The position numbers were made by a program, and so were the translations under genes. Shown one piece after another: positions 1 through 5,883 of a DNA stretch of 6,037 bases (within the stretch, counting starts at the first letter, position 1; the number at the start of each line of letters is the position of its first letter). The notes under the pieces were generated by a model that was not told where the DNA came from, made no database searches, and saw nothing but the letters and a program-made list of their open reading frames with translations. The stretch is from Thermoplasmata archaeon (GTDB taxonomy: Archaea > Thermoplasmatota > Thermoplasmata > Thermoplasmatales > Thermoplasmataceae): positions 1 to 6,037 of the forward strand of contig JAJZYV010000129.1 in NCBI GenBank assembly GCA_021797955.1, given 5' to 3'.

Positions 1-285
1 TAGGATGAGATCAACTGACTGTGAGTCCTTGATGTCAAATGAGGTCGTATAATAATTATTTTTAATCACATAATTTGGCATGAAAGTCAGAATTGAAAGA
101 TCTTTCTGTGAGATGAGATTTTTCTGGAGATAGATTTGGAAAAACTTCTTTCCGGATTCTTCGAAAACCCTTCCGGGGTATCTCCACTCAAGGTTTTCTG
201 TGATTTTGAACCATTGAGGTTCTGGTTTCACAGAAATAGTTGCCATCAGATCTAACTTCTTGTCTATTTCAGATATTCTTTTCAC
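1..285 (-). CDS. N-terminal part of unrecognised protein, runs off the left edge
   Basis: An open frame of 95 codons starts with GTG at 285-283 and continues without a stop to base 1, so only the N-terminus is present. The start is chosen because AGGTG (297-293) lies 7 nt upstream, a good archaeal Shine-Dalgarno site. The protein begins VKRISEIDKKLDL and is rich in charged and aromatic residues (for example QWFKITENLEWRYPG near residues 24-38). I see no signal peptide, membrane segment or catalytic motif and do not recognise the family. An in-frame TGA lies directly before the GTG, and an 18-codon ORF precedes it in the same frame. The gene could therefore be the downstream partner of a leader ORF, or the remainder of a longer gene broken by a nonsense mutation. 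An internal ATG at 246 is an alternative start but lacks a ribosome binding site. Confidence 0.6.
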   Translation of the reverse strand, partial: MKRISEIDKKLDLMATISVKPEPQWFKITENLEWRYPGRVFEESGKKFFQIYLQKNLISQKDLSILTFMPNYVIKNNYYTTSFDIKDSQSVDLIL

Positions 286-342
286 TCAAACGCACCTTTC
301 CATAAACATTATTTCGTCATCTCCTATCTTAATAGTTGCCAT
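286..342 (-). CDS. 18-codon upstream mini-ORF (possible leader peptide)
   Basis: ATG at 342-340 opens a short frame encoding MATIKIGDDEIMFMERCV and ending in TGA at 288-286, immediately before the GTG of the next ORF in the same frame. AGGAG (354-350) lies 7 nt upstream of the ATG, the same spacing as the site before the GTG. Two well-placed ribosome binding sites argue that both starts may be used, with the second coupled to termination of the first. The alternative is that this is the true 5' end of the downstream gene and the TGA is a nonsense mutation. Function is unknown. Confidence 0.35.
   Translation of the reverse strand: MATIKIGDDEIMFMERCV
293..301 (-). promoter_or_regulatory. Ribosome binding site deciding the GTG start at 285
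   Basis: The minus strand reads GGAAAGGTG, with AGGTG 7 nt before the GTG codon. It lies inside the preceding mini-ORF, so it supports a coupled or independent start at 285. Confidence 0.5.
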
Positions 343-703
343 ATTCTGGCTCCTGCACTCTTGTGTCTTTATGGCGTTTCATCGATTTTTTCTTCAGAGT
401 TAAGACAACGCGATTTACATTTTATTATTCAATGTCTACTTATCCGTTCATAGTTATTTATATGCGCCAATAGATGCTTAAGATTCGTCACGGGATGTCC
501 CGCCTGCAATACTATATTGGTCGAATATAATATTAACCTTTCCTCATAAATTCTTATCTAATTCTATGATTGGTTGGTTGACTATGGAGCGAGTGCTATG
601 CCAATCCAATAGGAGTGCTTTCAAATTGGCTAGAGAAAGAGCGGGGAGAAGAAGGAATCGCTGAGCGAGGTACCTTCAAGCAGGGGAAAGGAACAAACTG
701 GAT
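343..703. other. Intergenic region with small palindromes, no convincing gene
   Basis: I find no supported gene in these 361 bases. It contains CGGGA-TG-TCCCG at 491-502, TATATT-GGTCG-AATATA at 513-529, and a bulged hairpin with arms CTATGCCAAT (596-605) and ATTGGCTAG (625-633). The two palindromes sit in the gap between divergent reading directions and could be operators, but nothing shows that directly. From about 584 a short frame in phase with the ORF at 704 runs to a TGA at 662-664. Confidence 0.4.
455..463 (-). promoter_or_regulatory. Possible archaeal TATA box for the leftward gene
   Basis: The minus strand reads ATATAAATA, close to an archaeal TATA element. Transcription would begin roughly 25 nt downstream, near 430, leaving an untranslated leader of about 90 nt before the mini-ORF at 342. 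This is sequence-based inference only. Confidence 0.35.
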
Positions 704-952
704 ATGGCTATGAAAATTGATAAAGAAACTAGCTGTTATATCCATGTGCCTGAAAGTTTTTTGCCTCGTTATCCTAAAAGGAGGAACCCTGAAAGTGAGT
801 ATAGTCAAGGGAAATTCTACTGTGAAGCTACAATAGAGTGTTCGAATACGAAAAGCAATATGTTGAAGTTCTACCTACTAAATGATGGTCAGAAAATGGA
901 TGGACTTACCCTTCAACCAGTTACTAAAAATAAGAAGACAAACTACTTATGA
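704..952 (+). CDS. Small hypothetical protein (82 aa), weak call
   Basis: ATG at 704 opens an 82-codon frame ending in TGA. A second ATG lies at 710, and neither has a convincing ribosome binding site. The predicted product is polar, with three cysteines (one in SCYIHV, two in FYCEATIEC) and a basic segment PRYPKRR, and has no signal peptide or membrane segment. I do not recognise it. The frame is also open upstream of 704 back to a TGA at 662-664, and beyond that TGA it stays open through ATG 584, so this may be the 3' part of a gene broken by a nonsense mutation. It may also not be a real gene. Confidence 0.35.
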   Translation: MAMKIDKETSCYIHVPESFLPRYPKRRNPESEYSQGKFYCEATIECSNTKSNMLKFYLLNDGQKMDGLTLQPVTKNKKTNYL

Positions 953-996
953 AATGTTAGTTATTCTGTGAAACGAGTCCTCACCTTTCAAGAGAA

Positions 997-1160
997 ATTT
1001 ATATTCTAAGAGTATAGGGGACCTTATCCGAGGAAGTAATCTCTGCGCGCAATAAACTGTCCGAAAAACCTACCCCTGAAACCTGACCCGTTTATTTGTA
1101 TACCTCCTACCCATGATATTGTTGTCCAGAAAAGAACTCTTTTATGGACAATGGAATAGT
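997..1160 (+). promoter_or_regulatory. Candidate promoter region upstream of the nuclease gene
   Basis: Two TATA-like elements precede the rightward gene at 1178: TTTATAT near 1000-1006 and CTTTTATGG near 1138-1146. The second would place transcription start close to 1168-1172, giving a nearly leaderless mRNA, which is common in Thermoplasmata. Evidence is sequence resemblance only. Confidence 0.25.
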
Positions 1161-1177
1161 GTATATTTAGGGATTTC

Positions 1178-2371
1178 ATGAGTCTGACAGGTCTGATAGG
1201 GCACAGGCGAGACATAAGGGAATTCCTTGTTTCAACTGTCAAGGAAATTCCTAAGATGCCAACAATTGCAAAGGGCCAATTTACAAATATCTCCAATTAT
1301 GCGTTGGTTGGAACCGCTTTTGATTACGCATTCAGATTCGAACTCCTGAGAATCTATCCTTTTGCCAAGGAGGCTGAATGGGTGGCAAAAGCTGGAGCAA
1401 ACCTGATACTTGAAAATCTATTGCCTTACTCCCAGAAGTGGCAGATGCCCGCTCTGATGACTCTGAAAGGGGCAAAAGAGGCCAGGGAGGATTACATCAA
1501 GAACCCAACCACCTCCAAACTTAGGAGAATGGTGGAAATGTGCTTTCGTCTGTCCTGGTTAGATTGGGTTTACCGCGATTTCACCCTACCTTCTGTACCC
1601 GTGCCTGATGAAAACCTTATGCCCAACCCACAAAGGGCCGATGTCGACGACGTGATTTCCATGCTCAACAGATCCAAAAAATTCATGAGGTCCAAAAGAT
1701 TCAAGGGAAGCAGCACGATACTCCTCAACCCAACATTCGGCGAATACTCAAAACTCGTTGGTGGTGCAGATGCTGACATAATAACATCCACATCCCTCAT
1801 AGACCTCAAGACCTCAACAATGCCACGTATTGGTGATTATGAACTTGCGCAGATTGTAGGATATTATGCCCTATTGCAGCTGAATAATTTCAACCCCCTC
1901 CAATTTCCCCCAGAAGAAATGAGGGACTTTCCGGACGTCAGAGAGGTTGGGCTCTTCTTCCCCAGATATGGTGCCATATATTGCATACCTGCCGACAATA
2001 TTGAACTCAACGAGGAGCGGCTGATGGCCCTTATTGAACTGATCAGATCCAGTCCGGCTTCTGAACCGAGTCCATTAGAAAAACTGTATGGAATAGCATC
2101 CCAACGCTCCAAGACATTGAATGATATGGGAATAAAGACCATAGAGGACCTGGCCAAGGTCGACTCCAGTGCAGCGAAAACAAATTTGGTCAACGGAATT
2201 CGTTTGGAAAAGTTATCTGCAATTGCAAGGGATTATATCGATCATAAGTTCATTCTCAGAAATGGTATTTCTGTAGATATGGCAGAGAAACTGTTCAACT
2301 TTGATGATGAGGTATACCTGGATATAGAAACGACCGGGTTGTTTCATGACTCTCAAATATGGCTCATTTGA
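1178..2371 (+). CDS. RecB/Cas4-like nuclease with HhH segment and start of an RNase H-like exonuclease, ended by an in-frame TGA
   Basis: The 397-aa product carries a PD-(D/E)XK nuclease core: GGADAD at residues 195-200 (candidate metal ligands D198/D200), DLK at 209-211, and QIVGY at 225-229, matching the QxxxY motif of the RecB/AddB/Cas4 branch. Residues about 300-325 (LYGIA...LNDMGIKTIEDL) resemble a helix-hairpin-helix DNA-binding segment. Residues 380-397 begin an RNase H-like 3'-5' exonuclease of the RNase_H_2 (YprB-like) type, with D382-I-E384 as the first DEDD motif. The frame stops at TGA 2369-2371 just after WLI, where this family normally has glycine, and the matching remainder follows in the same frame. 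I infer a GGA-to-TGA nonsense mutation. An in-frame TAG at 1157 sets the upstream limit, supporting the ATG at 1178. A role in DNA repair or defence is plausible but not shown. The PD-(D/E)XK domain could still be made intact. Confidence 0.8.
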   Translation: MSLTGLIGHRRDIREFLVSTVKEIPKMPTIAKGQFTNISNYALVGTAFDYAFRFELLRIYPFAKEAEWVAKAGANLILENLLPYSQKWQMPALMTLKGAKEAREDYIKNPTTSKLRRMVEMCFRLSWLDWVYRDFTLPSVPVPDENLMPNPQRADVDDVISMLNRSKKFMRSKRFKGSSTILLNPTFGEYSKLVGGADADIITSTSLIDLKTSTMPRIGDYELAQIVGYYALLQLNNFNPLQFPPEEMRDFPDVREVGLFFPRYGAIYCIPADNIELNEERLMALIELIRSSPASEPSPLEKLYGIASQRSKTLNDMGIKTIEDLAKVDSSAAKTNLVNGIRLEKLSAIARDYIDHKFILRNGISVDMAEKLFNFDDEVYLDIETTGLFHDSQIWLI

Positions 2372-2734
2372 ATGCTTTTTAGGAAAACAGGCAAACTAAT
2401 TCAGCTCTTTGCGGAAAGCCCTGAAAAAGAGAGGACAATACTAAAGCAGTACCTAAGTCTTTTCAAAAGTATCCGGGGAAAGATTGTGATATTCTCCGGC
2501 AATTTCTTTGACCTTCATTTTATAGAGGCAAGACTGAAGCAATACAGGTTCCCTCATGAATCCCAAAGCGCCTACTATGTTGATGCCCTAAACACTATAA
2601 GGGAGACGATAGTAATCCCATCCAAGAATAATCTGAAGGAAATGGCTTCCTGGATGGGTTATCGGTTTAAGCACGAAGATCTGGCAGGCTTCATGATGCC
2701 GGGACTTTACAATCAATCCTATCTTCGCCCTTGA
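2372..2734 (+). pseudogene. Rest of the RNase H-like exonuclease domain, truncated at the IS boundary
   Basis: This 120-codon frame begins with ATG directly after the TGA of the preceding ORF and is in the same phase, so it is the continuation of that gene. MLFRKTGKL continues the strand begun by DIETTGL...IWLI. The second exonuclease motif is visible as GNFFD at residues 43-47 (D47), and the typical later segment as HEDLAGFMMPGLYNQSYLR. The family then normally carries a third motif (a YNxxD-like segment with the final metal-binding aspartate). Here the frame ends in TGA at 2732-2734, one base before the insertion sequence, and that motif is not found on the other side of the IS. The domain is therefore almost certainly inactive. 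Re-initiation at ATG 2372 could make a separate fragment, but there is no evidence that it does. Confidence 0.7.
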
Positions 2735-2735
2735 A

Positions 2736-2745
2736 TAACACTACA
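2736..2745 (+). repeat. Left terminal inverted repeat of the IS
   Basis: TAACACTACA is the exact reverse complement of 4324-4333. Similarity fades beyond 10 bp on the inner side and is absent on the outer side, which defines the element end. Confidence 0.65.
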
Positions 2746-2795
2746 TCTTTCTGTGAACATAGTATTTGACTGGACCTGGTAACAGAAAGTTACTT

Positions 2796-4328
2796 ATGCT
2801 ATTTAGTGCGATTACTACTACATTGACATACATCAGGAGACTTGTAAGGGGAGACAATGTCTATCTCTATGAGGTAACAAGTTACAGGGACAAGGAGACC
2901 GGCAAGGTAAGGCAGAGATCGGAGTACAAGGGAAAGGAGATCATAAAGGATAATATAGCGACCTTGCGGAAGCCGAGGAACAGGATCACTGCCCGTAAGG
3001 TGCTTGATTCAGCTCCATACATAATCTACAGGTTCGCTGAGGATTTCGGCATGCAGGATTCATTCATTTCAGCACTTGATGGCCTGACAAACATCCGGGA
3101 GGCAGCGAGAAGGATAGTGATCCTGGCAGCAGGATCCATGACGGGTTCATATGGTTCCATCGATCTCCACACTGGAATCCATGAAGGATCTGTAAAGGAG
3201 GATCGTGATCTTACTGATTTCATAGGATCAGAGAATCCTGATATCATATCCATACTCGAGCACTCATTATCTCAGAGAATTGTGAAATCCTTCGGTTCCT
3301 CTGGCATTGTATACGATCTCAGCGCAATCAGGTATTTTGGATCCTGTAACGATCTTGCAGGATACGGCCATTACTATCCTTACAATAGCAGTAACAAGGA
3401 GATCAACTTCGTGCTTGCAGTCACAAGGGATCATGGAATACCTATTCATCACCGAATCCTGTCGGGAAACATTGTCTCCGTATCGACAGTAAAGTACTTT
3501 GCCATGGAATTGAAAGATTTCGGCATAGCATCAATAATGATCGTAATGGACAGGGGCTTTTATTCTAAGAAGAATATTCAGGATCTGAGCAAATACAGCC
3601 TGATAGGTGCCATACCTGCAACGTTGAGCCTCTACAGGGATCTTCTTTCAAAATCGAGAGGAATAGAGAATTCCAGAAATTACATTCCTTCTGGTAACGA
3701 TACAATATTCCACATGGATCACAGCGTAGAAGGAACAAGGTATATTGTATTTTTCTCCACAAAGCTGAGGGCGGAGAAGATTCAGGCCTTCTACGCCGGG
3801 TTATCGGGCATGGAAAGAGATCTTCATGAAATGCAGGAAAAGGAGTTTGACACCGAGCAGGACATGATCAGAGCTGTCATGAAGGCAGCAGGTAAGTTGC
3901 TGAAGTACATTGAGATCAGATCATCTGGAAAGACATTCACGTACAGGCTGAAGCATAATGCAGTACAGGCAAGAACAAACAGGATGGGTTACTTTGTGCT
4001 TTTCACAAACACAAGGATGAGCGCCGAGGATATTCTTAGGATATACAGGCAGAAGGATGTGGTTGAGAAGGCATTCATGCATTCAAAGCCATCCATGGAA
4101 CCATTGTATGCCAGAACGGAGAGAGGAATAAGGGCAAGGATGTTCCTCTCCATCCTTGGTTACTCCATAATGGCGATGATTGCATCCCGGTCTGGATTTA
4201 CCTATCAGCAGACTGAGAAGATCATATCAGGCATAAAGGAGATCGTTTACACAAATGGATCACATTCTGTTGTTGAGTTAACAAAAGAGCAGAAGGAACT
4301 CCTGGAGAAGATTTCCATTGAATTGTAG
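2796..4328 (+). CDS. IS4-superfamily (IS1634-like) DDE transposase
   Basis: This enzyme would cut and join the IS ends, using an RNase H-like DDE catalytic core. Counting from ATG 2796 (510 aa), D174 lies in GIVYDLSAIRYFG, D252 in IVMDRGFYSKKN, and E424 in IYRQKDVVEKAFMHSK. The last matches the IS4 YREK signature with exact spacing, Y417-x2-K420-x3-E424-x6-K431, with lysine replacing the usual arginine. The N-terminus has the DNVYLYEVTSYRD pattern typical of archaeal members. The frame is intact and ends in TAG inside the right inverted repeat, so the element may still be active. TTG 2766 would give 520 aa and TTG 2823 about 501 aa. I prefer the ATG because no strong ribosome binding site favours the others. 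Confidence 0.9.
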   Translation: MLFSAITTTLTYIRRLVRGDNVYLYEVTSYRDKETGKVRQRSEYKGKEIIKDNIATLRKPRNRITARKVLDSAPYIIYRFAEDFGMQDSFISALDGLTNIREAARRIVILAAGSMTGSYGSIDLHTGIHEGSVKEDRDLTDFIGSENPDIISILEHSLSQRIVKSFGSSGIVYDLSAIRYFGSCNDLAGYGHYYPYNSSNKEINFVLAVTRDHGIPIHHRILSGNIVSVSTVKYFAMELKDFGIASIMIVMDRGFYSKKNIQDLSKYSLIGAIPATLSLYRDLLSKSRGIENSRNYIPSGNDTIFHMDHSVEGTRYIVFFSTKLRAEKIQAFYAGLSGMERDLHEMQEKEFDTEQDMIRAVMKAAGKLLKYIEIRSSGKTFTYRLKHNAVQARTNRMGYFVLFTNTRMSAEDILRIYRQKDVVEKAFMHSKPSMEPLYARTERGIRARMFLSILGYSIMAMIASRSGFTYQQTEKIISGIKEIVYTNGSHSVVELTKEQKELLEKISIEL

Positions 4329-4333
4329 TGTTA
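4324..4333 (-). repeat. Right terminal inverted repeat of the IS
   Basis: TGTAGTGTTA is the exact inverse of the left repeat at 2736-2745. It contains the transposase TAG stop (4326-4328). Confidence 0.65.
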
Positions 4334-4340
4334 CAAATTG

Positions 4341-4409
4341 GCAAAGATAGGTTTTAACAAACTTAACCTTTGCATTTAAATGCTTTTCACTCTTTATTTT
4401 TTTTATTTT
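4341..4409 (+). terminator. Hairpin followed by a T-rich run, probable terminator after the IS
   Basis: GCAAAGATAGGTT (4341-4353) pairs with AACCTTTGC (4365-4373) through nine base pairs with a four-base bulge. About 20 bases later comes a T-rich tract (4393-4409), the usual archaeal termination signal. A perfect 12-bp palindrome, GCATTTAAATGC, occupies 4372-4383. It lies outside the IS, just past its right repeat, and would end transcripts reading out of the transposase gene. Confidence 0.45.
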
Positions 4410-4591
4410 ATAGAAGGGCTTTTTGTGATATTTCTTTTCCATTAACATGTTTAGGCTTTAATGATAAAATTCAATTTTAGAATTCCATAAGGTTGGCATA
4501 CTCTAAGTAGTCATCTACTTCAATTCCTGCAATCTGTGTTTAGTCAAGGTTGTTTGTTTCCTTCAAAAGTCATTCTCCTTCTTTATTACTC

Positions 4592-5290
4592 TTACGTTAT
4601 AACTACAGCTAATTGCTCCCCATTCAGATTATAAGTAAAGTATTTGAATCCTATTTTGGTTTTATCTGTAAATTCTTTAAAGGCTAAGAATTCACCGTTT
4701 TCCCACCCAGGATAATTAAAAAATTCATCAAAAATAATAATTGTTCCTTTTTGAATACGTTCCTTGGTGTAATTGAAAATAGTTTTGGCGGAAGAATATA
4801 AATCACTATCAATGTGCATCAATTTGATCATAGAATCATTTTTCTTTAAAAACTCTGGTAAAGTATTTTCAAAATAGCCCTTCAAAAGAACTACGTTATC
4901 TCTAATTTTTAATTTATTTTGGTTTTCAACTTTAAAACTTTTTAGAGGCAAACCATCTCTCCAAAATTCAGGTAATCCTTCAAATGAATCAAATCCATAA
5001 ATTGTCTCCTCCGGTAATTTAGAAGCAATATAATTAATTGATTCACCTTTATAGACTCCGAATTCAAGGATTATCCCGCTAGAATTTTTTATCTTTTGTA
5101 TAGCAATATCCCAAATCTCTTCTCTTCTTGATACGGATTCTATATCTTTTAAATTTAAATTTACGAAATTTGCGGTTGACCTAAGTGCTTCTTTTTGTAA
5201 TTCAAAGCTTATGTTATGCGAAAAAGAAACATTCCAAACATAATTACAGATTTTAATTAAAAATCTGTCAAGCTTTCCTTTCAAACTCAT
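4592..5290 (-). CDS. TylF/macrocin-O-methyltransferase-like SAM-dependent methyltransferase
   Basis: The 232-aa protein has a class I SAM methyltransferase fold: the glycine-rich SAM loop LEFGVYKG at residues 75-82, GFDSFEGLPEFW at 99-110 (D101 expected to bind the SAM ribose), HIDSDLY at 159-165 and FDEF at 187-190. The last two match the metal-binding aspartates of the TylF/NovP sugar O-methyltransferase group. Such enzymes usually methylate sugar hydroxyls in glycoconjugates or secondary metabolites. The substrate here is unknown and nothing suggests DNA methylation. It appears intact and cytosolic. ATG 5290 is chosen for the strong ribosome binding site GGGAGGGGA (5303-5295), four bases away. 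Its start overlaps the cas1 stop by 4 bp (ATGA), where cas2 would usually be. It is AT-rich like the cas1 remnant and unlike the nuclease and IS, suggesting a shared or foreign origin. Confidence 0.85.
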   Translation of the reverse strand: MSLKGKLDRFLIKICNYVWNVSFSHNISFELQKEALRSTANFVNLNLKDIESVSRREEIWDIAIQKIKNSSGIILEFGVYKGESINYIASKLPEETIYGFDSFEGLPEFWRDGLPLKSFKVENQNKLKIRDNVVLLKGYFENTLPEFLKKNDSMIKLMHIDSDLYSSAKTIFNYTKERIQKGTIIIFDEFFNYPGWENGEFLAFKEFTDKTKIGFKYFTYNLNGEQLAVVIT

Positions 5291-5294
5291 TCAA

Positions 5295-5303
5295 TCCCCT
5301 CCC
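5295..5303 (-). promoter_or_regulatory. Strong ribosome binding site of the methyltransferase gene
   Basis: The minus strand reads GGGAGGGGA, four bases before ATG 5290 and inside the final codons of the cas1 remnant. It allows the methyltransferase to be translated by its own initiation even though cas1 is broken. Confidence 0.5.
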
Positions 5304-5557
5304 TTGTCTTATTATGCATCCTAATACTCTTACCTTCTTTAATCTTCTTTTGGTCATACCATAATGCAGATTTATTTATCTTCGATTGTTTCCTTCTTCC
5401 AAGATCAATTGACATTATCTTGCTTCTTATAACTATATTATCATTCCTTGATATTTCAATATCTAGTGTCTTGAAATCTAATCTTTTTGCCTTTCCTAAG
5501 ATGTATCTGCTCAATTCCATAACATTCTCAAACAAGATGTTGTCAAGTGTATATTGG

Positions 5558-5563
5558 TTTTTT
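5558..5563 (-). other. Homopolymer frameshift site in cas1
   Basis: Six A residues on the minus strand separate the two cas1 reading frames. Removing one A restores ...TRYEFKKNQYTLDN..., which reads as continuous Cas1 sequence. It is either a real indel or a base-calling error in a homopolymer. Confidence 0.75.
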
Positions 5564-5858
5564 CTTAAATTCATAACGTGTATTGAAATTATTCTTTATT
5601 TTCTCAATCAATATCTCCGCTGTTTCAGGTTTCAAACGAATATGACAATTCTTTGTTATTTTGAAATCCGATGTCTTCAGCTTCGTTTCCAGTAATTCAA
5701 TCACAGAATAGTCAACAACGTATCGGAACATTTCCTGTAGATCGTAAACAAGCGGACGCTTTGAATGTGCTATTTCATGAAGACATCCGATAGAAGTATC
5801 AGGACCTATTTCGTTGACATCTTGAAATGAGTGCTATAAGAGATTTAACCTACGTCCG

Positions 5859-5883
5859 CTGAATCTGGTTAAGCCAGATTCAG
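5859..5883 (-). repeat. Perfect 10-bp hairpin overlapping the ORF stop
   Basis: CTGAATCTGG and CCAGATTCAG pair perfectly around a five-base loop. There is no T-run after it on the minus strand, so it is less like a terminator and more like the right-end hairpin recognised by IS200/IS605 transposases, or part of a TnpB guide-RNA scaffold. Confidence 0.55.

Larger units (their letters stand above)
235..342. repeat. Two exact copies of a 12-mer, 96 bp apart, in the same reading frame
   Basis: AATAGTTGCCAT occurs at 235-246 and again at 331-342. On the minus strand both copies read ATGGCAACTATT (Met-Ala-Thr-Ile) and are exactly 32 codons apart in the same frame. This could be a relic of a local duplication of the gene start, or chance. 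Confidence 0.45.
2736..4333 (+). mobile_element. Insertion sequence of about 1.6 kb, IS4/IS1634-like, apparently complete
   Basis: TAACACTACA at 2736-2745 is matched by its exact inverse TGTAGTGTTA at 4324-4333, giving 10-bp terminal inverted repeats around a single transposase gene. The length is usual for IS1634-type elements. The right repeat overlaps the transposase stop codon. The left end abuts the truncated nuclease gene. No matching direct repeat flanks the element: left flank CCTTGAA, right flank CAAATTG. The absence of a target duplication, together with the loss of the nuclease 3' end, points to a deletion or recombination at the element after insertion. Confidence 0.75.
5287..5833 (-). 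pseudogene. cas1: cas1 remnant: C-terminal half, frameshifted, N-terminus missing
   Basis: Cas1 is the metal-dependent integrase that, with Cas2, inserts spacers into CRISPR arrays. From about 5833 leftward the minus strand encodes IGPDTSIGCLHE, then PLVYDLQEMFRYVVDYSV, the Cas1 signature. The catalytic His is in CLHE (5777-5779) and the Asp in VYD (5741-5743). The frame continues to FKKK at 5558-5563, where a run of six A residues carries one extra base. It resumes in the next phase as NQYTLDNILFEN and runs through NKSALWYDQKKIKEGKSI to a natural-looking C-terminus with TGA at 5289-5287. About 180 of the usual 320 or so residues remain. The N-terminal domain and the catalytic Glu are lost, and a TAG at 5836-5834 and unrelated sequence replace them. 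Adaptation activity from this copy is not possible. The homopolymer frameshift could be a sequencing error, but the truncation cannot. Confidence 0.88.

Noticed and set aside
1024..1296. Minus-strand 90-codon frame opposite the nuclease start
   Set aside because: It overlaps the start of the well-supported nuclease gene and has no recognisable domain or ribosome binding site.
1178..2734. TGA read as glycine (recoding)
   Set aside because: The intact transposase and methyltransferase have no in-frame TGA, and cas1 ends naturally at TGA, so TGA acts as a stop here.
2729..4340. Target-site duplication around the IS
   Set aside because: Flanks CCTTGAA and CAAATTG do not match in any sensible register.
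4484..4546. Short minus-strand peptide ending GIEVDDYLEYANLMEF
   Set aside because: It looks protein-like but is under 25 codons, has no start, and matches no family I recognise. It may be a relic but is not supportable.
4540..4578. ATG with AAGGAG just upstream on the minus strand
   Set aside because: The frame is only nine codons and the spacing of two bases is too short for a normal ribosome binding site.
5420..5695. Plus-strand 91-codon hydrophobic frame
   Set aside because: It is the antisense shadow of the cas1 remnant. Its hydrophobic look comes from the AT-rich complement.
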